A DNA stretch of 64,000 bases from Pyrrhosoma nymphula (Eukaryota; Arthropoda; Insecta; Odonata; Coenagrionidae): NCBI GenBank assembly GCA_963573305.1, contig OY754338.1, positions 17,730,192 to 17,794,191 of the forward strand. Direction: 5' to 3'. Numbering within the stretch: the first letter of the stretch is position 1; each line of letters opens with the position of its first letter. The notes beneath the pieces were generated by a model that was given only the letters and a program-made list of their open reading frames with translations, was not told the origin of the DNA and made no database searches. Shown here in pieces: positions 35,706 through 46,463 of this stretch. Both the position numbers and the translations under genes were made by a program.

Positions 35706-36724
35706 CAAAAATTGACAATGTTTTATTTCTGACCCTTTGGGGTAGTAGCGTGCGTTTCCCGGGAAGATTAAGGTTTCGTTCCAATCGGCACCCTCACCAT
35801 TTCTTCGACCATTCTTTGAATATACTTATTTCTACTTATTTTTCAATTCGTCACTTCCATCTTGCTATTTTTTATTTGCTATTCGTCACTTCTCCTATCA
35901 GCCTGTTAGCCGCATTCCTTTCCGGGAAACCCTCCAGTCCTAAGAGTACGTAAACGACGCCACCTGCGATAAAAGGAGCCGACGACGGAAAGAAAGCATA
36001 CGGAAGGTTTGGCGAGTTTTTCAGCGTCGGAAAATGTACCCACTAATCCTAGGAGGAACTAAAGCAATAGACTTTTCTGCTCTCATTAGAACCAAAACTC
36101 TTTTCTTCTCTCTTTTGCATCCCACGGAGTGATTTACCTAAAGCTAAAGAATAGGAGATTCGGAACTGATTTTACAATTTGAGCCCAGTGCATCTTCTAT
36201 TTGGCTTTCAGAAGTAGTGTGCTGACACTTCAGTGACAAAAAGGTCTGGGCAAACGTGTGTATCTCTAGTTAGAGGTCAAAATAATTTGGCGAGCGATGG
36301 TCAGGATTTTTTCCATTGTCGCACCACTGGCCGCTGAAATCTCTCCTTCTAGGAATGGAAGCAATGCTGATCACATTTCTATCATCTAGATGTCATATTT
36401 TACACTTCATATTTGAATAATGAAATACGATATTAATTTATACAACCACAGAATAAAAGTTAAATATTTTCAATCATATTCCTTTGGCGATATCAAATGT
36501 AAGCCAAATTCAAAGACGATTTGAAAGTAAAAAATATCCGTAATTTAGGTAAGCTGAAACCAGGAGAACTCAGCTATCGACGAATAGCATTCAAATGAAA
36601 TATTAAGTCTTCAAGTACTGATCGAAATGTGCGCTAATATATTTTAGTTGATGTAAATAAATATTAACGATCTATAGGAGAATAAAATGGTAAGAAAACT
36701 TGACTCCAATACATAAACAAGTAA

Positions 36725-36757
36725 TGGGACAAAATGACCCATAGCTGTCCTTCAAGG
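36725..36757. repeat. Internal piggyBac terminus copy
   Basis: TGGGACAAAATGACCCATAG followed by CTGTCCTTCAAGG matches the right terminus at 36906-36938 in the same orientation with several changes. Suggests a nested or tandem end. Confidence 0.65.
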
Positions 36758-36944
36758 AATAATACCAATTAAAAAATTAAGCAACAACAATTACGAAATT
36801 TCCTTTCCATATTAGTAAAATATAAGTTAAAATGCACAAAGTCACAAAATTAAAAAAGAATCTAATCACAAATAAGAAGTCTAATTTTATTTTGAACACG
36901 TGTTATGGGTCAAAATGACCCATCCCGTCCTTCTAGGGTTTCCT

Positions 36945-37036
36945 TCACCCTTCATATGGCCACCCCCCTTTCCACTTTCCCCTCTCCCCATCCCCTTCTC
37001 GTTCCATGTGTAAAGGCACCGCCTTTCACGGACTAA
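36945..37036 (+). repeat. PLE terminal region, family C (C-rich plus GTAAAGGC)
   Basis: A CT-rich tract followed by TGTAAAGGCACCGCC, CTTTCACGGACTAA and then the hammerhead. The second half is shared with 57410-57448 (TATAAGCGCCGCC, TTTTTACGGACTAA), so it is a repeated terminal region rather than unique DNA. Confidence 0.55.
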
Positions 37037-37039
37037 TTG

Positions 37040-37094
37040 CAAGTGATGCACCTGATGATGGCTTAGTAAGCCGAAACACGTCTTGTGTAACTTG
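37040..37094 (+). ncRNA. Hammerhead ribozyme, family C
   Basis: CTGATGA (37052-37058), stem II GGCTT/AAGCC with loop AGT, GAAAC and ACGTC ending in a GUC triplet (37080-37082). Stem III is self-complementary ACGT. Stem I: CAAGTGATGCAC (37040-37051) against TTGTGTAACTTG (37083-37094) pairs at 10 of 12 positions counting G-T, with the first pair missing and one internal mismatch. All core bases present. No PLE ORF adjacent. Confidence 0.8.
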
Positions 37095-39364
37095 TATTAT
37101 TTTTATAACGCTTGATTCAACCGGTTTGTTTGTTGGTTTGTCTGGATCTAACCCGCCTCCAAATGTTCAATCGAGCTGAAATTTGGCACACTTACTCTCG
37201 GTGACAAAACATGAATCAGTCGTTAAATTCACTACTTGTTAAGTTAATCAACTAAAATTAAATAGTTTACATTATATATGGACAAAGTTCACTTGCCAAT
37301 AGTTTGGTGCTAGTAGAAGTTAACATTTATAGTGAGAAGAAACGCTAACAATTGAAAATTTCAAAGAACCGATGCACAATCAATAAAAAGATTAAAAAAT
37401 AGAAAAATCAATTTTTTTAAACCACGCTTTTATTTAAGTGTACTAAAAAGTAAAAAATAATTCTTTCATCACTCGGCAGATAAAAACGTGGGAGCTTTTT
37501 TGATAATAAACATCCAACCTCTTGACATTTATATGAGTATCAATTCCACAAGCACCCAACTTTTATGAGGAGAGTGGTAAAAAACTATTATTTACGTTTT
37601 AGTACACTTGGATATTTTCGTGGTTTTTTAAAGTATTTTTTTACATATTATTATTTTTAAATACTAACTGTGGAAAATTGCTACTATTTTTACTTAACTG
37701 GTATTGACCATGAATATTGAAAATGAATGCCAGTAAGTATTGACAAATTTGTATTATTGCACATGACGTCTCCCACCATTCTATTAACAGGTGCATGACA
37801 ACGACAGGAAATTCTGAATGCCGACATATGGGAAGGTAAACGGGTTAGTGCATGCGAGCGGAGAGTAGCTCCCGGAAAGAAAGCTTACGAGATACTCTAC
37901 CGCGGAGAGCGAGAGAAAGAGAGAGATGCGGATGCAAAGAGCTCTATCTTCGGAGACGAGATTTGCGAAGGCAAGAAAGAGATTGTGAGCCGGCGCAGGA
38001 GTGGGAAGAGGGGAAACCTAGTTTGGGAATCGGGGTCGAAACCCTGATTCTTTCATCTTGGGGATCGGATGAAACGAGGAATAAAGGGTCGGGCTTACCC
38101 CCTCGCCCATCCCCAACCCTTTCGATATCCTTACAGCCTCCCCAACTCCATTCCTCCGCTATCTCCCCCGCCCCCAACACCACTCGCCCATCCTAGACGA
38201 TACGACATCAACGGCTATTGGAGGACGTAGGGCAGGTCGTTGGTGGAACTATGTTTAGTTTGGCTCTTGTAATTTCTTTACAGATTGCAACGTAATAATT
38301 TGTAACATATGATGGGGCTAGCGTCGAAATACCTCCATACCTGTTCTTCCTTTAATGCATATGTCTAGAGAAAACAAATAAAGTACCGTATAAAATGAAA
38401 ATAAATGTTTTTGGTGCATTTAATTATCGCATTGTGGCGCATTTAATGTAACGTTTAATTATCTTGTGAAACCGTTTTCAAGGTAGTATTATGAACAACA
38501 TACGTAAACAAATCCTTGAATTTTTCGATGAGGGCTTTCGCTTTAAGATCGCACGCAAAAAAGTAGATCTAAAAAGGATAGCGTCAACACAAACCAAAAA
38601 AATGTAGGAATTAAAAAGAAAAGTATGAGCCACGCAAGAAATGATTACTGTCAAATTATTTCTCTCTCATAAACTCAAGAGACCTTCTATCATAATGGGT
38701 AACTAGAAGTTTGGGTTTATACTTCATGAAATTATTTTCACTTTTTCAAATTAGCGTGCCTTATAGAGAAACATGTATACTTTTTTTTCAACCAATTCAT
38801 CCCATACTGAACTATACTTTCACGGAGAAAAATTGAATTTACATTGGCTTGAAAGCAATAAAAATGTAAAAATAAGATAATTCAGTGGTTTCTTTGCCAT
38901 ACGCAACTGTATCTGTAGCAAATGATTTACATAAAGTTGGTGTGAAAATTAAGGCATTATTTATTTTTGCTTTAGAATCATGTATAAAATATTGGAATTA
39001 TTGAGGGCCAAGTGTAGATGCTAAATACACATGGCGCTGTGATCGGCTCTTTGGGCTAATGGCAGTATTCGCTAAAACTTAATTAATTCCATCGCCAAAT
39101 ACTATTGCTCTTTTGTGTCTGGCTTCTAATTATCATAAAATAAGGAATGTTATCGGAAATATCTATATTATATAGAAAAGCTAGAAGACAGAGTCCTCAA
39201 AATCCGCAAAACTTAGAAAGCAAAAACTGGCGCAAGTTGAAATGTTATTTCATCTAGTAGGATCACTCGGGACGACGACGAAGGACGACGGATAGTGTTG
39301 TGAGCAGAAATGCCCTAGAGAAGAAAGAATTCAGACAGAAGTATAACAACAACCATCAGCAAAA
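37095..39364. other. Region without recognisable gene
   Basis: AT-rich. At 37850-38200 a GC-richer purine/pyrimidine block carries a 114-codon plus ORF (R/E-rich then P/S-rich) with an 79-codon ORF opposite; composition explains both. No domain, no call. Confidence 0.5.
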
Positions 39365-39900
39365 GCTAATAGGTAACTTTACAGAAACTATACATAAAAT
39401 TCATTAAGTACGTACTCTCATAAGCGTGTTTCAACATATCTACATTAAAGTCACCACATAATATAACATTAGCATAAGTAGAGAGGTATTTTGAAATAGC
39501 GTCTTCAAATTCTTTTATTACATCACTGATTTTGGGTGGTCTTTATAAGACACAAAGCAAAAGTTTACCTTCTGGACCAGTTATTTCAATGAAAATGTAT
39601 TCAGGTTGATAATGAGCAGTATTTGACATGTCAATACTTTTAAAGTTAAGTTTCTCCTTTATGTATACACACACACCACCTCCAACTCTACCGACACGAT
39701 CGTGACGAGCGAGTTGATATCCTCGAAGCCCTACCCCACATCATTAGTAATGTAACTTGTCAACCATGATTCAGAGACACAGATTACATGATAATCCTTG
39801 TTTGAAAAATAGACACGAAATCCATCAATATGCGCTGGAATAGATTAAGCATTAACATGGCACAGGTTTAATACATGAGACATATTATTAGGCAGGGAGT
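39365..39900 (-). pseudogene. LINE endonuclease (ORF2 start), truncated
   Basis: Minus strand from about 39840: a Trp-containing SWLTSYI-like block, then GLRGYQLARHDRVGRVGGGV and CVYIKEKLNFKSID, later YLSTYANVILCGDFNVDMLKHA. These are the mid and GDFN blocks of an apurinic/apyrimidinic-type endonuclease. Stops and frameshifts break it. The relic ends near 39365; the reverse transcriptase and 3' end are absent. It lies just downstream of ORF1 on the same strand, the normal LINE order. Confidence 0.85.
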
Positions 39901-39970
39901 TATTAGGGGTGACATTGGAGGGCACAGGATTACACGCCAAGTTGCGCTCACGTGCACAATTTGACCGCTG

Positions 39971-41040
39971 TCATTTCTGGAACTGCAAGTCCGTCTCACT
40001 GCGGATTATTAGTCGTTCTGACCCATCCTTATCCCTTGCAAACATCTTCCCATCCCTAATCCACAGGTACTTAAGTTTACCAGCTTTTTTATATTCCCTC
40101 GCCAAGGTATAGATTTTACGATTAGTAGTACTAAGGCACTCGTTTACAAAAACAGTTTGGGTAGTGTCATCACCGAAATATAGATCGTTAGTGGTGAGGT
40201 CTCTTTTGACTCGACGAGCCTCCAGAAGCTCTCTAGCCAATTTACTGCGCGTAAAACGGACCTTTATAATAGACGGCTTAACATTGGAGGTACTCAATGA
40301 CCTAGTTTTAAGCCGATAGTATTCATTAATACCATGAGCCTCCAGTTTGACTCCAAGAACAAGCCCTGTATGGAAAACTAGCGCTACAACTATTTCGCCT
40401 TTTTTGTAAGGAGTACCATGAATTTCTATAACATTCCTCAGTGAATCTTGCTACACTTGATTCAACTGAGCCTCAAGAAGGGCAACACGTGTCTTTAAAA
40501 CCGAGTTTTCATCAGTCACTGCATCTAATCGACCATGAATTTTTTATATTAATTCATTCATAAGGGTAAGTGCTTGCGAATGTCCATACGATGACTCTTG
40601 CAGAGAAGTGAGTTTCGTCTTGAACTCATTCAGATTGTCCTATAGTGACCTCACTCGGTCTAGAAGATCTTTTGAGCATCGTTGCCATGGAATCGGAGGA
40701 GTTAGTTGACAACTGCACGTCTGCCGGGTGTCTCACCGGGGTTCCGGGTCTCTCAGAAACCGGGGTTTCATCCCCGCGTTTCGACCGAACTTTAGAAGCA
40801 CAAACGTCACAACACTATGATTGCTGTAAATCTTTAAGCGCCCGTACATAATTATCCATCAAGGTGGTACAGATAAGATGATAATTACCTTTGCACATAT
40901 TACAAATTAATATCTTTTGCGATCGCTTAACAAATTGGTCACAGGAAATGCAACTTCTCAGTATTTTAAAGGCCTCGTAGCAGACAGAGGAAGTACAAGG
41001 TCGTTTCGAAAGCCAGAGGCCGGTAGCAGCAGACACGTCC
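39971..41040 (-). pseudogene. LINE ORF1 (PHD finger, coiled coil, FP-type C-terminal domain)
   Basis: Minus-strand translation from about 41036. A Cys4-His-Cys3 PHD-like finger (CISC, CNMC, HLIC, then CDVC after a stop) is followed by a Ser/Thr/Pro linker. After a frameshift near 40640 comes a heptad-like stretch (DNLNEFKTKLTSLQES, ENSVLKTRVALLEAQLNQV). Next is NVIEIHGTPYKKGE with VRFTRSKLARELLEARR and TVFVNECLSTTNRK, ending GKMFARDKDGSE. The last part is the FP25K-like C-terminal domain common in ORF1 of insect LINEs. Three in-frame stops (after QQS, after NELI, after LNQV) and a frameshift inactivate it. ORF1 would bind element RNA. Confidence 0.85.
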
Positions 41041-41279
41041 GTTCACTACTGAGACTAGCTGGGAACTCTCTAGGTAGGGAGTAAGTTCATGAAAAGCACA
41101 CTGTAGAACTTTGACCACGTGACTCAGAGGTGACTGCACTTGACGAATTTGTAAATTTTTGGATGGTAACCGTAAATCATCAAGATGGTTCGCACATTGC
41201 ATACTAGTTTTGCGCCCAATTGTTCCATGGATTACAAGAAAACGAAAAAAAAAATCGAATGCCGAGTGGGGATTACTGA
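41041..41279. other. Probable LINE 5' part and flank
   Basis: Upstream of ORF1 on the minus strand. No promoter motif recognised. A minus ORF at 40966-41202 is out of frame with ORF1 and not called. Confidence 0.4.
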
Positions 41280-41415
41280 ATAATAAAAACTAAAATGATG
41301 CAATTTTCCACAGACAAAAGTTTTAATCGACCCGGGTTTCGATGCACTGCATCATCATCAGGTGGAAAATTGGAAAATTATCTGTGGAAAATTGCATCGT
41401 CTTAGTTCTTATTAT
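41280..41415. repeat. 35 bp inverted repeat enclosing a hammerhead
   Basis: Arms 41280-41314 and 41381-41415 are complementary at about 32 of 35 positions and enclose a solo family A hammerhead. The arm sequence is unlike the arms at the 46.5 kb locus, so the arms are not part of the element; they look like one copy of local DNA and its inverted duplicate. Confidence 0.9.
41329..41361 (-). ncRNA. Hammerhead ribozyme, family A (solo)
   Basis: Minus strand: CTGATGA, stem II GATGCA/TGCATC with a 1-nt loop (or shorter stem with larger loop), GAAAC and CCGGGTC (GUC triplet). Identical stem III palindrome CCCGGG to the 14.2 kb PLE ribozyme. The enclosing inverted repeat would extend stem I after an internal loop. 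Confidence 0.75.
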
Positions 41416-43149
41416 GTTCATATTTCACAACATCTCGCCTGATTCCTCCCTTTTTGGGATTATTGAATAAAAGTTTGTTCGAGGAAGCTGGTTGTTACGC
41501 AAACTATATTGGAAGAATTTAAAGTCTACATTGAGGCCTTCCCAATTCGCTGTTTCCTTTTCTCCTCATATTACTTGTTAATTATCACGGCTATAAATTT
41601 TGTTATTCCATTTATTTTTTTAAATTTCTTGAGGATTTAGACGTAGACAAAATAAGCCGAAGTACTAGCGTCCATGTTTGATTAATTTGGCGTATTCGTA
41701 CGTTTCTTTTCCTTTGTTTAATTTCATAATTTGCCTTATTTTTTATGCTAGTGAATTAATAATGAGTTAATGGATCCCTGAAACATTAAGTTACCCCTTA
41801 GATAAGTTAGTAGTATGGAATCACCATATCGCAACCGTCACAAAACACCAAAGACATTGATTTCTTACAACATTTAACGTTTTCTGAGACTGTTATTATA
41901 ATCTTTTATTTAACTATCTCATGCCTTATATTTTCTCCCTCTATTTCTCAGAATTCAAAAATTAGGAGGCACGGCCTCCAAACGTTTGAGTGACTCAATT
42001 TGAATTAAAAATGACCTTCAATACTTCATCATACTTTATCATTGTTTGCTTTTCAAGAAATATCTGTGAATATACTTTTTGCTTCGAATATGCATGCGAA
42101 GGGTAGTATCAAGGTCATTCATTAAATAGATTCATTCACTTGTCGATAGTTACCCTAGGGTTGTTGCACTTTTTTTGCTGGACATTGCTTTTATGAAGTA
42201 TATATTACAATACTTAATATGAATTATGATGGGTCATCGTTTAAAAACAATTTAGTTCCAATATATCGTTTTCCCCTTAAATGCTTCCCCTCGCTGTAGA
42301 CGTATAATTCGGTGAAGTGCAAAGTCAAATCATGACGTTGATTTGTTAGTAAGCGTATATCCATCGCGTTCACTGGATTGTAAGTTGTCTACATTTTTTT
42401 CAATGCAAAACCTGTTTGCCCGATTACACGCCATATATGCAAACGAATTATTGTTTGGTTCATTTCCATTTTCTTTAACGGCAGTAATTATAATTTCCTT
42501 GTCTAGTGCATGGTGAATAAACCCTTTATCTCAACTGGCGATAGAAAGCGTTTCCTTATAGGAAAGGAAAGATCGTCAACCAGACGACCGCAGGAAACTA
42601 TGACATGCCCTGCCGTTCTTTGCCAGAGTCGTACTTCTCCTGGAAAACTTCCTCACGTGATATTTGTGCATTAGAATGTGTAATATAATTGATATAGTAC
42701 GGCCATGATGCAGCTTAGTCATAGTAACTGAGCGGTTAGAGCATTTTAATATTTCTCCATACTGACGGCAGTATGAAATGGCATAGTATGCTTTACCCGT
42801 CTCTTTTAGGAAAGGATTTTTCTCGGGAAGCTTTCTCGCGATATTTTTATGCTTTCCAATATGCTTTCAACATATAATTCTAACAGCCACGTCGTAATGA
42901 GGCCATTTTAATTACACCATAGGAGCGAATCTACCTCCCTTAAGTTCAATGTAATTTCCTATCAGATACACTAGAAACAAATTCCGTAATCATTACCATC
43001 TACCGGCTGTTTCTATCCACGAAAGCTTATGGCATAATCATATCGGGAAGCAGACGAGTCTCCGTAATTCCTATACTTCATGGTCATAACTTTGATATTT
43101 CTTAATATTAATTCCTAACGTCATTCGTGAGACTACCCGAGGGGGTTCT
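41416..43149. other. Region without recognisable gene
   Basis: AT-rich. A diverged direct duplication is visible (about 42645-42690 against 42829-42870, sharing GATATTT and GAAAGCTTTCTC-like words). No domain. Confidence 0.4.
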
Positions 43150-43215
43150 GGTTCGTGTGGTGGCTAGATTACAGGGTGTTCACCCTGAGGGATTGGGTTT
43201 GAATCTGGGTGAGTG
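43150..43215 (+). mobile_element. tRNA-like SINE head
   Basis: A box-A-like TGGCTAGATTACAGG at 43161 and a box-B-like GGTTTGAATCT at 43196-43206, about 35 nt apart, with GGGTG/CACCC potential in the anticodon-arm position. Fits the RNA polymerase III promoter of a tRNA-derived SINE. It does not fold into a complete tRNA, so it is not a tRNA gene. The SINE body probably continues into the next 100 bp. Confidence 0.5.
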
Positions 43216-43690
43216 GGGAGGTTTTGAAAGGGAATCTCTGTCCTTAAATGTTTTTTTATGTGGAAAGCACTTCGTATATATCATTCCCTGCGTCCAATGG
43301 AATGTCAAACTGTAAATCCCCTGACGCCTGCCATTATAAAGAACACGCCAATGCCGACCCCGGTATTAGGGATTGGAAATCGATATCGATTTTAATCGAA
43401 AATCGATTATCACACTCCGATTTTCGATTTAATTGAAGTCGACTTTATGTTTGAAAAATCGATAAAAATCGATTCTAGCCGATCGATTTTCGATTTTTAG
43501 CTTGCTACAGCATTTGAATTTTGCCGCCTCGCTTTGCTCCACGCCGCACTATTTCATTCTGCATCGCTGGTGGTAGAACCTTGGAGGGGAGGCAAGGTGC
43601 TTCGGGCACCAGCAGGTTGGTGTTGCCAACTGTAGGCCTGGGGATTTTTATTACAATTCTATTATTTCCGGCGCGGACTCGCGGAACGCA

Positions 43691-43918
43691 ATGAGTAATC
43701 TCGGAACTTGTGGAATATATCAGAGGGAAGCCGACCAGCCGCATCAACTAGCACTGAAGCTTATTCAAGAAGTCCGCACTCACTGGAATTTATGCTTCGA
43801 CATGCTTGACCGAATGCTTCACCTCTCTGAAATTGTTAGCCGCGTGCTCATCAAAATCCAAAAAGAAAAAAGGACAGCAGAACATTTGGAGAGTTTGGTA
43901 AGGTTAAAACAGTTCTGA
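43691..43918 (+). pseudogene. hAT transposase, central part
   Basis: MSNLGTCGIYQREADQPHQL...ALKLIQEVRTHWNLCFDMLDRM is the conserved VxTRWNSxxxMLER region of hAT transposases (here VRTHWN). This region precedes the last catalytic acid. The BED zinc finger and first catalytic Asp are missing upstream, so the element lost its N-terminal half. The frame closes at 43918; candidate introns or frameshifts follow. Confidence 0.75.
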
Positions 43919-44199
43919 AAGTCTTATCCGTAATCCCATCGAGCGTAAAAGCATCGAGCATCGGAGGTTTGGAGAGAGAAACTAGAATCGCTGAGTAAAA
44001 TAATTCCTCAAACAGCATATCTGAAAAAGGTAAGCACAGTGGTTGTAAATTTAAAACTTTCATTTCCTGCTGGAACCTCTTAATGTTTTTGCTCCCTCGG
44101 CCCTCAGAAAACCAAAGATTTTCAGCCCACCACGCGTCTGGGAAAGCATGCTAAAAGACATCTTCTTGAAGAAATAAATAAAGAGGTTCGACACAGTTG

Positions 44200-44301
44200 A
44201 ATCCAATGTACCGTATGCTGCTACGACTTTGTTGGATCCTCGTTTTAAGACGATTCCCTTTGAAAGTAAATCTGCTGTTGACTCAGCTTTAATGCATGTT
44301 G
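44200..44301 (+). pseudogene. hAT transposase, LLDPRFK block
   Basis: SNVPYAATTLLDPRFK, then TIPFESKSAVDSALMHVG: the LDPRFK motif of hAT transposases. It ends at a consensus-like splice donor GGTAAGTTAA (44301), with an acceptor GATTTACAG ending at 44459. A 158 bp intron is therefore possible in the parental gene. Confidence 0.75.
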
Positions 44302-44459
44302 GTAAGTTAATTTTACATACATGTTGACTCATTCCCAGTGTTTTTACTACCACGAGTCACCGTCCAGCAGCCGCGTGCCACGAAGCAAACGTAACGACAC
44401 CTGAACGACCCCGAAACAAAAGACCTGTAAATGCTTTCATTAGTATTTCTGATTTACAG
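44302..44459 (+). other. Candidate intron in hAT transposase
   Basis: GT at 44302 in GTAAGT context, pyrimidine-rich TTTCTGATTTACAG acceptor at 44459. Coding similarity is seen before it and again within about 100 bp after it. Not proven. Confidence 0.4.
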
Positions 44460-44540
44460 GGTCATTGGTTTCTCATGTGATTACAGCCACACGGGCCGGA
44501 GACCGAGCTGCATTTGAGATGCTAAGGAGGAGCAGAAGAG

Positions 44541-44937
44541 CAGTTACGACCAACCCGATTCAGACGACGATATTTGGGCCTCCCTCGACGAGCGAGTGCG
44601 TCGCTCCGAAGCTAACGCTGATCAGGATCGGGTTGGTGGCGTGCCAATCGAGCTGCGCCAGTTCGTAAACCGCCCTCCAGTCGACCGCAAGTCCAACCCC
44701 AATCCACTACAAGCCTGGAAGGAGATTAAGGGAGAATATTTCCACGCATACAAAGTAGCCAGCAGGATTTTATTTATAGTTGCATCTTCCGCGCCGTGTG
44801 AGCGACTATTTTCTCACGCTGGGTTAATTGCAACTCAGGTGCGAAATCGATTATCCGGAAAACATTTAAATATGTTAGTTCTTTTAATGTCCATTCCTGA
44901 GGAACACTGGTTCCACGGCTTTGAAAACAAGAAATAA
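44541..44937 (+). pseudogene. hAT transposase C-terminal dimerisation domain
   Basis: Frame KEEQKSSYDQPDSDDDIWAS, then NPLQAWKEIKGEYFHAYKVA, then SSAPCERLFSHAGLIATQVR and NRLSGKHLNMLVLLMSI, ending in a stop at 44937. This is the hAT C-terminal dimerisation domain (consensus A.S..SER.FS.AG......R..L). The last ~115 codons are open and well preserved; upstream there is a frame change relative to the spliced frame. Confidence 0.9.
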
Positions 44938-45334
44938 ATAAAATTCTGTTTTTCATTTTGTGGTATGCCCACTTTTCAATATACAATTCTTATTGCTACT
45001 AAATAATATGTGATTTGCTTGTTATATGACCTATATGTTTATATGTATCTGGCATGAATTATAACTTTCCTGCATACCTTATTAATATCTTTAAAATAAT
45101 ATATAGTATTCAGGTTTTATCCCTAGTGCTTCCATTAACTCATATTTTGCATTTTGTTACAAGAGCACATCCGTATTTCAGCAGACCATTACTTCACTAT
45201 TTAAAAATATCGATTTCGATTTTTAAATTATTTTGGGTAATAAAAATGGGAATTTTTAGAAAATCGATTTTAAAAATCAAACTCGAAAGTTGATTAATCG
45301 AACATCGATTCTGGATTTAAATTTCCAATCCCTA

Positions 45335-45458
45335 GCCGGGATTATCTCGCTCCTTTCCTCTTTTCACTTCTCATTCTATCCACTCATCGTCAAAGGTGTA
45401 TATGTTCTAGAAATAGCTTCATTATTAACAATGAATAAAAAACACAGAAATTCCTCAA
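45335..45458. other. hAT flank
   Basis: AT/CT-mixed DNA between the hAT element and the next ribozyme-like pair; nothing identified. Confidence 0.4.
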
Positions 45459-45560
45459 TATTTTATCAACACGACCTGTTTCGCAACCATGATAAGCCTT
45501 TAGGTATTGACGTATCTTTAGATGAAACCTGATGATGTAACGCAGTTACAAACTCGATCA
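45459..45560. ncRNA. Pair of decayed hammerhead-like cores, opposed
   Basis: Minus-strand core at about 45473-45505 (GCGAAACAGGTCG downstream of a CTTATCATGG box) and a plus-strand core at 45531-45558 (CTGATGATG, stem GTAAC/GTTAC, then AAACTCGATC lacking the G of GAAA). The two share AT-rich outer sequence in inverted orientation. Both have lost invariant bases and should be inactive. Confidence 0.4.
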
Positions 45561-46463
45561 TATTAACAAAATAACTGTGGAGTTTCGGAATATTGTTAAT
45601 TCATTACTAAGTACTCCCGCATTTATTCCGAATCGATTGAAGACGTTTCAACTCTTTCGTTTGGAGGTCGAGAATCTCAAGTCGTACGCCAGGGTACAAT
45701 TTTACATCCACTCACCCCAAGCACAGACCGTTCCTCGCAGTAAACCACGTCTCTTTCTTGAACATGCGAAACTTTCTGGCGAACCATTCCTCTCGCGAAA
45801 TCAGGCAACCCCCTCGTCCTAAAATCCAATCTGCCCCCCCCCCCCGCAATGCTCCTCAAACCCTTCAGCCATCCGATCGCTCCCATTTCTCCTCTCCTTA
45901 ATCATTTGCCATCCGCCCGCTATCCCCCAAACACAGCCTCTTGATCTCCTCCCTCCCCGCAATGTTATCATTCATACCTGTTTCCTGATCTAACGAACTC
46001 CCCCCCCCTCCCCGACCAAATTCGGTTTTTCCTTAAATCCTTCCCCACAACGAGTTCCTTCTCCTTTTCCTCCAAACTCCCTCCTCCTTTGCCTCTCAAG
46101 TCATCTCGGCCCCGCCCACCCTCAGCGTCTTAAGCCATTCCCTAATCCCTTCCTCAAGAAATCCACCTCGTTTTCCTCCTGCCAGCATTCTTCCTCTTTC
46201 CCTTCATGCTGTAGAAGAATCTTTGACAGACAAAGACCATCTTGGCCCTTGGAGAATTCCATCATCATTACTAACATTTCAAAAGTTTTTGATAAAATAC
46301 TTTTCTACAATAAATAAATATCCCAGACTATGAAATAACCCGCGTAAAAATTTTACGCGGTTTAAGTTTGGACTAAACATCGATATTGAGACTCCATCCT
46401 TCAATTAACGTCTAAATAACAAAACGGACCATGTCAGAGGTAACTGTGAAATTTCTTTATGAT
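45561..46463. repeat. C/CT-rich tract and flank
   Basis: 45700-46215 is strongly pyrimidine-rich with C runs (11 C near 45834). Similar blocks precede PLE hammerheads at 14.3 (minus) and 37 kb, and the next hammerhead follows at 46.5 kb. The 81-codon ORF here follows base composition only. Confidence 0.5.

Larger units (their letters stand above)
35207..36938 (-). mobile_element. piggyBac transposon relic
   Basis: About 30 bp inverted ends: left CCTAGAAGGACGGG then ATGGGTCATTTTGACCCA; right is the complement of CCCTAGAAGGACGGG and the same hairpin-like inner part. The CCCTAGAA start and the remains of a piggyBac-type transposase inside support the superfamily. The flanks are no longer TTAA, in line with age. 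A second, diverged copy of the right terminus lies internally at 36725-36757. Confidence 0.8.
43367..45334 (+). mobile_element. hAT transposon relic
   Basis: 14 bp perfect TIRs TAGGGATTGGAAAT (43367-43380 and complement at 45321-45334). Flanking octamers CCCGGTAT and GCCGGGAT match 6 of 8, a plausible old 8 bp target duplication. Subterminal zones at both ends are crowded with ATCGATTTT/AAAATCGAT words, likely transposase-binding sites. The interior holds a broken hAT transposase. Confidence 0.9.

Noticed and set aside
37852..38196. 114-codon R/E- then P/S-rich ORF
   Set aside because: Base-composition artefact of a purine- then pyrimidine-rich block, with an overlapping ORF opposite.
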